Below, piece by piece: positions 1-10,347 of a stretch of 64,000 nucleotides of DNA. The translations under genes were made by a program, and so were the position numbers. The DNA comes from Rotaria macrura. Lineage: Eukaryota; Rotifera; Eurotatoria; Philodinida; Philodinidae. Position 1 is the stretch's first letter; the number at the start of each line of letters is the position of its first letter. The notes under the pieces were generated by a model. The model had not been told where the DNA came from, made no database searches, and worked only from the letters and a program-made list of their open reading frames with translations. The stretch lies in contig OENT01000280.1 of NCBI GenBank assembly GCA_900239685.1, positions 1-64,000 of the forward strand, written 5' to 3'.

Positions 1-57
1 CGAGCCTTACACGACCGTAAACGGCCCGTATACGGACACCGTAACAATGCACCTGGG
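1..57. repeat. Right end of a CGTAAACGG-type MITE, cut by the window edge
   Basis: The first bases contain the ACGACCGTAAACGG motif and end in CCTGGG at 52-57. The same order (TTTACGACCGTA, then CCGTAATGC, then CCTGGG) closes the complete element at 3706-4001. This is therefore the terminal fragment of a second copy whose left part lies outside the window. Confidence 0.55.
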
Positions 58-84
58 TCAATGCCGATTGTGCTTGTATGAAAT

Positions 85-235
85 TGGCGGGACAGAGAAG
101 TAAATTGATCTAGTCCCGTCCCGAGAGGAATCAGTTCTGTCCTGCCCCGTCCCGCCACCTTTTCATTTTTATTGTCCCATCCAGTCCATTCCCATCCCGG
201 GACGGGATTGGCCCCGTCCCCCACTGAGTTCTGCT
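85..235. repeat. GGGACGGG/CCCGTCCC low-complexity repeat
   Basis: A GC-rich island in an AT-rich background is made of degenerate CCCGTCCCG, CCCATCC and GGGACGGG words on both strands. It contains a short perfect palindrome around CCCGGGACGGG near 195. No coding potential is seen. It looks like a degenerate simple or palindromic repeat, possibly the end of another mobile element. Confidence 0.5.
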
Positions 236-599
236 GACTACCATGGAAAGGAAATATCTATTCGATATTAGAAAGCATCAATAAAATTACATTTCCATCA
301 TACTTCAGCAATCTATACTATCTTGATGAAAATAGAAAAAAAGATGTCAAGGACTGCTATCATTTTATTTCCCTTCTTATAGCTGAGCTGAAGTAGAAAA
401 GGTTATGTTTTAGGCGATATAAAAATAATGGTCAGTTTTTATGACTTTTTGTCAGTATATAGATAGTGGTCTAAAATCCACTTGTATTTTGTCATACAGA
501 CGTTTCATACTGCAGAGGTTTTCAGGCCTATAGATTCAGGACTGCATGAGCCATGCAAAGACGCTTCGCATTGTTTTTAATAGAAACAGTCCGGGAACT

Positions 600-1555
600 C
601 TTTGCATGCATCGTGTAAAAACTAAATCAGAGTTTACTTTTAAAATGGCTTTACTAGCTCAAATTCAATCAAATGGGAGATAAAATGGCCGTTATCGTAC
701 CCAGACATTATTGGCAAGATTCAAGGGTCTATAAGTGAAATCAAAACTATAATCAAGTTATGTAGTTAGAAATAGAAAAATATTAGCCATGAAACAGATC
801 TGAAAAATTATTTTTGCCGAATCGACATTGTGGCACAGAAAAGTGATTTTCGTCTGCAACGAATTCGACATGATTTCTTATATTGCACCCAGAAAACCTC
901 GAATAAATTATAGACAAAGATATGCTCGACTTCAAAGGTGCTACCGACATTTAACTTAGACAGAAAAAGATTGGTCAAAAGTTATATTTACTGATGAAAG
1001 TAATTTTGAAATATTGAATCAAAAGAATCGAATCTACATACGTCGATTTCGAAATGATTTAAAACGATCTCAACCGCGAGTACACAGAGGTGGTGGCGTT
1101 GGTATATGGTCTTATATAACATGTCATGATCTAGGGCCTATTGTTTTCTACGATGGATCGTTAAATTCCGATAAATATATTGATATACTCGATAAGCATT
1201 TACCAACAGCATTTGAAAAATTCTTACCGCAATCATCTCGTAAAATTTTGCTGCAGCAAAATGATGTTCGTCCACATGTATCAATTAAGACACGAAAATA
1301 TTTGAAGAAAAAAAACTTTCATCCTATTCCATATGGCCAGCAAATAGCGCAGATTTAAATTTAATAGAGAATATTTGGTCCGTGCTTGACGATAAACTTT
1401 TAAAGTTTAATATTAATAACACTGAATAATTAAAAAACGCATTGCAAGTAGCATGGCTGGAAATCTCACATGATACAATACAAAAACTGTTTGAATCCAT
1501 GTCCAAAAGAATTCGACAAGTAATCAAACGTCGAGGTTTCGCTAGTCATTATTAG
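600..1555 (+). pseudogene. Decayed Tc1/mariner-family transposase
   Basis: Translation in shifting frames gives a Tc1/mariner-like transposase. The order is a degenerate helix-turn-helix N-terminal part (about 600-760), the first catalytic Asp in a FTDESNF motif (about 988-1008), and a stretch ending in ND.RPH where the second catalytic Asp lies (about 1258-1275). Then follow WPANSADLNLIENIW (about 1332-1380) around the third acidic residue and VLDDKL. The only sizeable open piece is 1014-1358. Several stops and at least one frameshift (near 1318) break the frame, so no active enzyme can be made. Terminal inverted repeats could not be identified with confidence. It marks this end of the window as transposon-rich. 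Confidence 0.8.
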
Positions 1556-1584
1556 CGTTTCTATTTTTTGGAAAGAAATACTTA

Positions 1585-1965
1585 TACCCAGGTGAATGAA
1601 TCCCATACCGAATCTGATCGGATTCGATCAGATCCTACGATACGATGAAATCTTATGGGAATCCAGGTTGTGGAAACAGTAACGGATCCGACGGAAGAAA
1701 CCTATTTTCTTATTTGAGTACGAATTAGCATTTAAACCCAACAGTAGAGGCTTGCCTGATCACACGATGAAATCCAATCGAATTCCGATAGTAGGATTCG
1801 ATAAAATCCAACACTGGGGATCCGAATCAGGAATCGCAACCAGGAATCCGATGGGATTTCGTCGGATAAGAGAAACTTCGATAGAAATATGATCGGATGC
1901 CTGTCGGATCCGATCGGATCCAATGGTTGGAATGATTCTCCTGGGTAATAAATAAAAGAAAAGAA
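1585..1965. repeat. Degenerate GGATCCGATCGG palindromic repeat, copy 1
   Basis: The stretch is filled with variations of ATCGGATTCGATC, GGATCCGATCGGATCC and CCGATGGGATTTCG, many of them palindromic. Its right end, GGATCCGATCGGATCC followed by AATGGTTGGAATGATTCTC, resembles the right end of the repeat at 51525-51855. The two appear to be diverged copies of one dispersed element. Open frames on the minus strand here (1732-2106, 1760-2062) are by-products of the repeat. Confidence 0.55.
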
Positions 1966-2249
1966 AAAGAATTGAAGGGGGTCTATAATTATGCCACAGC
2001 ACTTTTTTCTTTCTGTCGATTTCTGCACGTGTATAAAAGAAGAAAACAAAGAATAAAAGCATTCTAGTATATCACATATACCCATGTCTATATCGAAGAT
2101 ATTCATCAGACAAACATAACCCTCCTTAAAATAAAAAGTTAAGTTTTTTGCATTGAGCGTAGGGGGCCTATAATTTTGCCACCCCCTGTATCATATACGT
2201 AACTAAAGACAGCATCGGACTTCGCGTATTTTCCGCCTGGATTCCCGTA

Positions 2250-2690
2250 TAAAACGCTGCTGGTTCTCGAAGTAGTTGCGCTAAATGCAGCATTTCGAGC
2301 TCTATCCAACGCTGAAAATTTCACAGAGGATCATCGCACAAAAAATTACGGTTCAACCCCAAAATCCGATTTTTCCTAATCGAGAATTTTTCAAAAAATG
2401 CTTATATTCGTTTGGATTCGTTTGTACACCTGACCTGATTTTGAAACCAATTAAGCCAGCTGCAGAATTTCAACCTCTATCAAAATGTGTAACTTTCAGA
2501 TAGGGTTATTAAGCAAAAAACCGGGCTTCTACCCTAATTACTCAATAAATTATCTACTTTTGGCAGTATTTCTGGTCCAGATCCGCTCACAGAACTGTGC
2601 TGATTTTGGAAGTAGTTGTGCGAGGTGTCAAAACTTAAGCCATACCGAATGATGTAACTTTCAGTGAGGGTTACAGCGCAAAAACCAATA
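2250..2690. repeat. Diverged tandem repeat, about 170-bp period, three units
   Basis: Three units begin with a word like GCTGATTTTGGAAGTAGTTG (near 2257, 2433 and 2600). Each ends about 85 bp later with a word like GTAACTTTCAG, then GGGTTA and GCGCAAAAA (near 2320, 2490 and 2660). Spacing is about 170-176 bp. No protein is recognisable. This is a decayed satellite-like tandem repeat or part of a larger transposon. Confidence 0.5.
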
Positions 2691-3239
2691 GATGACAAAT
2701 CTCATTGATATGATCACTCGATTCAACGCATGAATCGACCAATTAGAATAACGAGAACCGAATCATATACGATGAATCCACCGTGTTTCACCAGGCCAAT
2801 TCTGGTACCATGCTGAAAATCTTTGAAACTTCAAGGGTTTGTTCAGCTTTTTCTGGTGATCATTTTCGTATAGAATTCATTAAGGTTTAAAGCCTGTTTC
2901 GTACAGTTATGGAAGAAATACATTTTATGCTACTTTGAATTTTTTCGTAATTGAAAAACCTGTGTATTAATGAAAAAGCACCATTTTTCATTCAATGCTA
3001 TATAGAATTTAAAAAGCAATTACAGATTCGGATTTAGTGCAAAAAACTGTATCCGAATCATTTGGAATTCTTAAATTTCTACATAGTTTGGTACTGTGCT
3101 CCATAGATCTCTGGTGCATAGTGACTATGTATTTATAAAAAGTTATTTAAAAAATACCAATATAGGAGTTGGAATTAACCAAGAAACTGTCATCAGTCAT
3201 TCGGTAGAGAAAGCGCTGTTCTATCGAATGGCGTAATTA

Positions 3240-3259
3240 GCCCCCCCCCCCCCGCCGCC
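3240..3259. repeat. Poly-C / CCG simple repeat
   Basis: A run of about 14 consecutive C residues is followed by GCCGCCCC, which is very unusual in this AT-rich sequence. It may be a simple-repeat mutation product. It is also a place where assembly length errors are likely. Confidence 0.7.
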
Positions 3260-3705
3260 CCATTTAATTCTGGAGGGAACGAGCGTAAAAACTATTTTTG
3301 ACTGCAATGTTTTCGTCAGCTTTGCTGATTATATTTGTCGAATCTAATCATTGACTTCAATAACAATTTCGGATTTGTTGCAATTTTCAGAAATTGTAGA
3401 GCTCGTTTCGCTGATCAGTTTAATGGTACTAAATTACTGATATTCCACTCTATCTTCGTGAGCGACTCAATGAGATGATATCCACACGTTGTTGCTACTA
3501 GGGGATTATTAGATATAAAAGAGTGGATTTTTTGGAAACAAAAGTGATAACACTTTACGATTCCCTTTCATCTATCAGTCTGGTAGCGTACTCGTATTGA
3601 TCATGAAATTTGCATTAGAATTTACTCTAATATATGAACTGTAACCCATCCATGCAATGGATTTTTTCATTATTTGTTTCATGCATGCGAAAGGAGCTGA
3701 ACTTT

Positions 3706-4001
3706 CCCAGGTCCAAGAAGCACGGTCGTAAACGGCCGTTTCCGTTAATTTTTTCGCCGTTTGGTATGCACCATATTACGGTCGTTTTTCAATGTGCCGT
3801 AAACGACCGTAATGGGCTGAATACTGCATTTTTTGGCCGTGTTGCAGTCGTAATTAGCCGTTTACGGCGCAGAAAAATACGGTGCATACCAAAACGTCAA
3901 CATACGACGGTTTACGGCGATTAACGATCGGAAGCGGTAGTATACGTTATCGTAAACGTTCGTTTACGACCGTATTTGTTCGCCGTAATGCTCGTCCTGG
4001 G
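3706..4001. mobile_element. 296-bp MITE with CCCAGG termini and TTT target duplication
   Basis: The element starts CCCAGGTCC and ends GTCCTGGG (inverted). It is flanked on both sides by TTT (3703-3705 and 4002-4004), consistent with a 3-bp target site duplication. The interior is almost entirely built from CGTAAACGG, GGTCGTAAACG and TTACGGCG words in both orientations, so it can fold on itself. It also contains GGTATGCACC and its inverted partner GGTGCATACC. There is no transposase, so it would be non-autonomous. The right end of a second copy opens the window. Confidence 0.7.
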
Positions 4002-4671
4002 TTTCTCTCTTTATGAATCATTCAAAATTAAAATGATTCTTATTATATTTTAACTTCAGTTTATTCATGTTCACAAATGAGAAGCAGTTTTTATTACATG
4101 AATGTTTCTTGGGCTAATGCCATCGGCTTTCTTCTGTATTTGTTATTGTTGCTTGCTATAATTTTTTTGCCTCATTTATGTAGGTTCTCAAAGAGGATGT
4201 GAACGTGGCTCTAATTAAAAAGCAAGGAGTCCTCCTGACTCACAACCTGAAACGACATCGACACCTCTCTTCTTTTCAATATCCGTACTTATTTTCATCA
4301 AAACATGCTAATTATGTATGCGAAACGTGGTTCCGAGGATTTCTGTGTTCATTGAACCATTAATGTAAAATATTTGATATATAAATAAAAATGGATGATG
4401 TCGGTGCTAATCAAATAACATATTTATTACAATTACGTACATACAACGAACGAAAATTATGCTCAGCTTGCGTACGACCACTAAACAAATTTCAGATTCA
4501 TTTAAGGGTGATAATTATTAACATTTCTGTCTTCTCAATAAAGCCAAATGAATCCAAAATTTTAGAAAATTGCTTCAAATTTAAATAAATCTTTGAGAAA
4601 GATAGAAAAAAAAATTTTTTGTTTTCCAATAAAGAGTGAAAATAAATAACACTAGTAAAATTTTAGTAAAG

Positions 4672-5109
4672 AATAGTCCCAAGGCGATTCTGCTACCCAA
4701 TATGATCCTATTGGATTCCAAGAATACCAATAGGATCCTGTCGGAAGTTGTCGGAATCCTTGGTATTGGATTCCAAGAATACCAATAGGATCCTGTCGGA
4801 ATCCTTGGTATTGGATTCCGATAGGAAGTTGTCGGATGTCGGAAACGGTCGGGATCTCAGTATTCCGACAGTGGCCGCTGTCATTCCGACACTTTTCGAC
4901 ATCCAACAACTTCCTATCGGAATCCAATACCAAGGATTCCGGCAGTTTCCAACGAATTCCTATCGGATCCGATAGTTTTCCGGTAGGATACTATGGGGTC
5001 CTCCAGTTGGATATGTCGTCCTGGACTAGTAAGAACTATTTGTCAAGTTTTCTGATATTTTCAGTAGTATCTTAATTGAAAACTGAAACTTTTGGACAAT
5101 AGTCCCAAG
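4672..5109. repeat. GGATTCC tandem and inverted repeat block
   Basis: The block holds two tandem copies of ATTGGATTCCAAGAATACCA with CCTGTCGGAA (4712-4815). It is followed by a long inverted repeat. GGAATCCTTGGTATTGGATT continuing into CCGATAGGAAGTTGTCGGAT (about 4797-4842) is mirrored by ATCCAACAACTTCCTATCGG continuing into AATCCAATACCAAGGATTCC (about 4899-4940). The block is bounded by the 12-base direct repeat AATAGTCCCAAG (4672-4683 and 5098-5109). Short open frames here are repeat artefacts. Confidence 0.6.
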
Positions 5110-8100
5110 AAAAAGAATTTTTACTCTATTTACTAGATAGAACTTCTACTAAAACGTCATGTCAGTTAAAGAAGAAATTTTAAAAGTTAGTTTGTATACT
5201 AAAAGTATTAGATTTTTTTCGAACTCAGCATGATACAAATACATATTATTCCATGTCAGATATGGATATGATTCGAGACAAGCACATGAATTTATATTTT
5301 TTCATAAAATTGCATAAAGTTCGTTGAAAAAATGACTCAGGATTCTTCGATAACACTGATCTATCAAATAAACAAATACTTTCCTTTTTCTTGTTGAGTA
5401 TAATGAAAGGAACTGATTCACCATGAGATGCTGAGTAAAATACCGGATTAAATTTTGATGGGCAGAAATAAACAGAAATCACGATGTCAAATGTATATAC
5501 AAGTTCCATAGGTGTATACAAGAACTAATAAATATTGTCATCCGCTGGTTTCATAATGTTTTGATGACCAATTACTCTCAATAATACAAAACTGTTAGAA
5601 ATCATTTACGAAATGGAAATGGACGTTTATTAATTTTTGCTTTTACATCGGTCTACAAAATTGGTTTTCATGTAAAGCTCTTTGACTGAAGCAAATTATT
5701 TATCTTTCAATTAATATTCGCTGCTATCATCGTTATTGAAAACCGGCGCTTTTTTCGCCGACGAATGACAAAGTCGTGTGAACTAATTGTGAATGACGAC
5801 CTTCGAATCACATATCAGAACGATTTGAATTGTGATGGTCGTTTACTGAAGTTTTGATGAACCTCTCCTCTTGGTGTATACCGATCAATTTCACACCTAC
5901 TCAGGTATCCGACTGAATACTACAATAGTTTTATTCACTCTTCCTGAAAAAGATTAGAGTTAAAACATGACACTATGATTGTTATTAAAATAGAGCATTA
6001 AAATGAAATCTATACTAAAGCAGTTTTTCAAATAATAAAAAGCTGTCCTTTTGAGGATGTGGGTGCGGTTGGAGGGTGTGGAAATTGTTCTTGGACATCA
6101 GTGGAGCAAGAGAAGGTTAACATATCTACGCCCACATATCACATCCACGCCCTCGAGAACAACGAAATGTTAGCATGGATTCTTCTACACAAATCTGATA
6201 AAAGGCTCGATAAACAATTTAAATTAGCAAGAATATTTCAAAGATCTTTGCCATATTGTTAAAACATCTGTTAGACAACTAAAGCATTTTAATAAACGAA
6301 ATATTGAGCACACAACACTACGAGACACAAAAAATAATAGGATCAGCTCGTTCATATCACAGTTTGCCTATCTCAATGTTAGAATGAATCTCGTCATATG
6401 ATAAGACGCTACAACAACACTTTTATGTTGGAAGTTACCGTTTAATTATATGCAATGGTTCTTTTGTTCCTTTCTTATTCAATCTCACATGGAGAAGTGA
6501 TCACATTTCCAATGAACGTTCAGTTTAAATAATGCATGCGTTTTAATATGAACCCCATAAGAATAGCTTTCATCGGTATTTTCCATCACATAACCTAATG
6601 TTAAGCATGCTGCTACTATTTTATTCCAGTTAATCATTCCAGTGATAGTCGCTCGTACTATTTCCATGCTGCAGCACATGAATTACTTAAAATATGCATA
6701 TAACTCATGCAAATGTTCAAGCATTTGTTTGTGGGAACGATGTCTTGCCCTATGTACAGAAGAGCATGAATGCAAAGTTCACCTAGCATATTCGTTCATT
6801 AGAATTTTTTATTATTTGAACACAACGATCAAAGTGCACATATTAGTCAATCATTACAAATCTTATCTAGAATTTTATCGGCTTGATCTTAAACAAACAA
6901 AATCATCATCAATGTCAAATGTTAATCATAACTAATAAAATTTATACTCGATTTTTCTGAAATTGATGAGGATGTTAAAGTGAAAAGTATCTGTTGCTGG
7001 TGAACAATTTTGAGAACTAGTTCATGTAACAACCGACATTGCTGGTCAAAGTATAAACTATCGATTGAAATATATATAGAACAATTGAAAATATGTTTCA
7101 GTGATACAAGATTAAGGTAGTTAAAAAGAATAATTAAATAAACCAAATTTATCTTATGTATAACGTATGTAAACAAATCTAATTCATAAATATAAGTGTA
7201 CTGAACTGAAGTTCGGATAAATTTATCTTGTTGATTTCATATTATGTTAAACTATGTGCGAAACTGCTGAAGTAGACATTGCACACCAATATCTCTTACA
7301 CTATACAGTGAGGAAATGAAGCTGTAACTGAAAAATCAATGGTTTTCAAAATGGAAAACATGTGGGAAAAGTAGAATATGAACGTCTCATTTGGAATATG
7401 AATATTTTGAAAGATTATAGCACAAAATAAAAACGATGCATCCCAGCGGTTTATCAATGACTGGAAGCCTTCTACGTGAGTGACATGTTAAAAACACCTT
7501 TTTTTCAATGATTGTGGCTCGGATATGAATTTTTCTAGTAGCATTTTATGGAAATTGCCATACGAACATTTTCATGGAAATCAGTTTTTTAATATTTGTA
7601 TTTCTTCCTATCTTCAAAGAAGACTTTCGAAAATCTATTGAATTAAGTTCTTACTTGTTTGTTCTCGTGTTACTAAAGATTTCTATCCATAGGATAAGAA
7701 ACTCTAGACGCGACAAAGGTTCTTAATTCAACTGTGATGCTCAAGTTTTCAGTGAATAAACAGTTTTAATGTACCGTACAAATCATTTCCTCAAACTTTA
7801 TCTTGTTCGTTTACATTCCAACGAAGACAAGAAGTACTACCGAATTCATCATTTAACAAGGGGAAAATGCGTTACTTCTAGAGTGCATGTTCCATCCTGA
7901 CCCAAAAATTTATATGGAGTCGAGTGAGCCATGCTTTGCCCCCTTGACTGAATTACTGTGAGAAATAAATAGCGTACAAAAATGTACCACAATTTGAAAT
8001 TAAATTATTGTTTGACAGTGTTCCTTACTAATAAAAATTCCTTCATCAGAGATATCGTTGATTAGTGAAGATATTCTGATCGACATAAACAACATGCACA

Positions 8101-9480
8101 TACATGTCTATGAATGTAACGGCGACTACAACCGTTCCATCGGTAACCGGTATAAACTTTATTCTGGCTAATACCGGATTGTAGACACTAATAACGACTA
8201 ATAATAGTTACCGGTAGAGCTGTGAATCGATGAATCACCGTCATCTTTGCATCCCTAGCTTTCACTTGTAATTATCATTACTCTCTCGGATAAAAATCGA
8301 AAATAGATTTTACGAGAACACTGTTTTTCAGGACATCTTATATTCTTACATCTTGTTATGTACAGTAGATTAGGTTGAAAAAAACTACAAGAAATTCAAA
8401 ACTGGTTCATAGTCACTCAAGAAAATTTGCGACAGAAAGATATCGATTCATTTTTTATTTTCATGATCGAATAAAGATTTAAAGTTGTGAATGTTGGAAT
8501 GACTCAGATCGAGTCTTATGCTATCATTGCATTGTGTTTTTATAAAATTTACCAAAGAAAGGGCATCAATATGATGAAGAAAAGTGGGAAACCAAATTTT
8601 ACTTTTTGTAATCGCTGAAAATCGTTTGACATCAAATAAAAGTAAGATATTGCATAAAGAATTTCTTCCTTGGAATATTTTTATCTGCTAATATCGTTTG
8701 TCATTCTTCGAAAGATGATTCCAATATCGCTTCACATTCATATTCGACAATATATGAAACTTATCCACATGTTGTGGGCACTAGGGTATGGAGCATGCGT
8801 AAGCACCTCTATCCATGACTCTATTGAACATATTGTATATAGTCTTGATTAGATTCAATGAATGAGCTTGTTTCAAGTTTAAAGCCATGAAAATCTTTTA
8901 CGAAATTATAGTGGAAAAAAAGAATTCAGTGTGGCTATGCCTAGTCTAGATGCTATTTTATGCCTATCATCAACATTATTAATACGACTGAATCACAGAT
9001 GATTCGATGATGATCGACCAATGAGAAAATGTTTTTGAACCTCTCCGATTGTTTAGTGCTAAAAGCTACAATAAAAATAAATAGTATTCGATTAAACCCA
9101 TCTTTCTTTCAATCTTTGCCATAAATTTATTTCACATAGAAATAAAAAAAGTGATTCTATTTCCGTATAGAATTTCTGCCGTGAAAAAGTTAACTATAAC
9201 CAATCATCTTTTGCCAAAAGTGCAAGTAATAATCTCCTTTTCTAATGGATTCCTATTTCAGCAACCCATATCCTAAAAACATCTAATTCATTTTTTAAAT
9301 AACATTAAATGATTTGCCTTTTTTTCTTTGAGATTTTGAATGCAACTTTTTCTTTCCCGATATCAGAAAAAGGTATTACCTAGACTTACAGAAACCATTA
9401 TATCTCACATAAACTTATATATTTTTTTCTCCAGAGAAAAGCATCTCTACTAATAGTATCAATTACTTTTTCAGATCATC
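5110..9480. other. About 4.4 kb without a recognisable gene
   Basis: AT-rich sequence with only short open frames that have no family resemblance and no chain of exons. A small palindromic patch with GGTAACCGGTA and TTACCGGTA lies at 8125-8220, near the word GCATCCCTAG; it may be a MITE remnant. No tRNA or other RNA gene was recognised by eye. Confidence 0.5.
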
Positions 9481-10347
9481 ATGAAATTATTGGTACTTGT
9501 TGGGCTTGTTTTTTTTGTCTACATTGCCAAAACAACATTTGGAGCTGATGATAAAGTGAATTTTCATTGAATCCTATTGAGATGCCGTTTTATGTGGATA
9601 TTTTAATTTCTTATTTTTTAGTTATATGTTACAAAAAAAGTTTTTTTTGATATTGAAATCGGGGGCAAAAAAGCTGGTCGTGTAGTCATTGGCCTATTTG
9701 GAGATGTAGTCCCGAAAACAGCAGAAAATTTCGCACAATTAGCTGCTGGTACGAAAGGCTTTGGATATAAGGGTTCGAAATTTCATCGTGTCATCAAAAG
9801 CTTCATGATTCAAGGTGGTGACTTTGACCGTGGAGATGGTACCGGAGGCAAAAGGTAAAATTGATAATGTTCGATTGGAAAAATTCGATGATTCATTTTG
9901 ATTACGTTTCAGTATCTACGGCGCTAAGTTTCCCGATGAAAACTTTAAATTGAAACATTACGGGGCTGGATGGCTTTCAATGGCCAATGCAGGTAAGAAT
10001 AAAAGCCGAAGAATGAATTTTACGTTTCATTTCGTATGAATGTTTTTAGGCAAAGATACCAATGGTAGTCAATTTTTTATAACAACCGTCAAAACTGAAT
10101 GGCTTGATGGTCGACATGTTGTCTTCGGCAAAATCCTCGAAGGTAGATCACTTTATTTTGCAAAATGTCTATCTTTTTTTCTCTTTTTCAACGTTAATAA
10201 GGTATGTCTGTTGTGCACAATATCGAAAGTTCCAAAACAGGAGCAAATGACCGTCCAACAGCAGATGTTGTTATTGCTGATAGCGGTATTATCGAAGTAG
10301 CAGAGAAAATCGCTATCGATAGACAACCAGTTGATCGAAAAATTTAA
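9481..10347 (+). CDS. PPIB: Peptidyl-prolyl cis-trans isomerase, cyclophilin B type (secretory)
   Basis: Five exons: 9481-9555, 9622-9854, 9913-9992, 10050-10142, 10202-10347, giving 208 residues (human cyclophilin B is about 216). It starts with a hydrophobic signal peptide ([17 protein letters not shown]), so the enzyme should act in the ER and secretory pathway, isomerising Xaa-Pro bonds during folding. Family landmarks are [16 protein letters not shown] with the catalytic Arg, [27 protein letters not shown] and the cyclosporin-pocket Trp in [10 protein letters not shown]. The GW.SMANAG form and the extended N- and C-termini fit the B isoform rather than cytosolic cyclophilin A. A pyrimidine-rich acceptor (TTTTTCAG, AG at 9473-9474) lies 6 bases before the ATG, suggesting a 5' UTR intron or spliced-leader site. 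Confidence 0.95.

Noticed and set aside
1732..2106. Minus-strand open frames of 100-124 codons
   Set aside because: They lie in the GGATCCGATCGG repeat, lack any family resemblance and overlap each other in different frames.
4652..5075. Four overlapping open frames on both strands
   Set aside because: All are translations of the palindromic GGATTCC repeat; the repeated GIQYQGFRQ and ESNTKDSD words are by-products of the tandem units.
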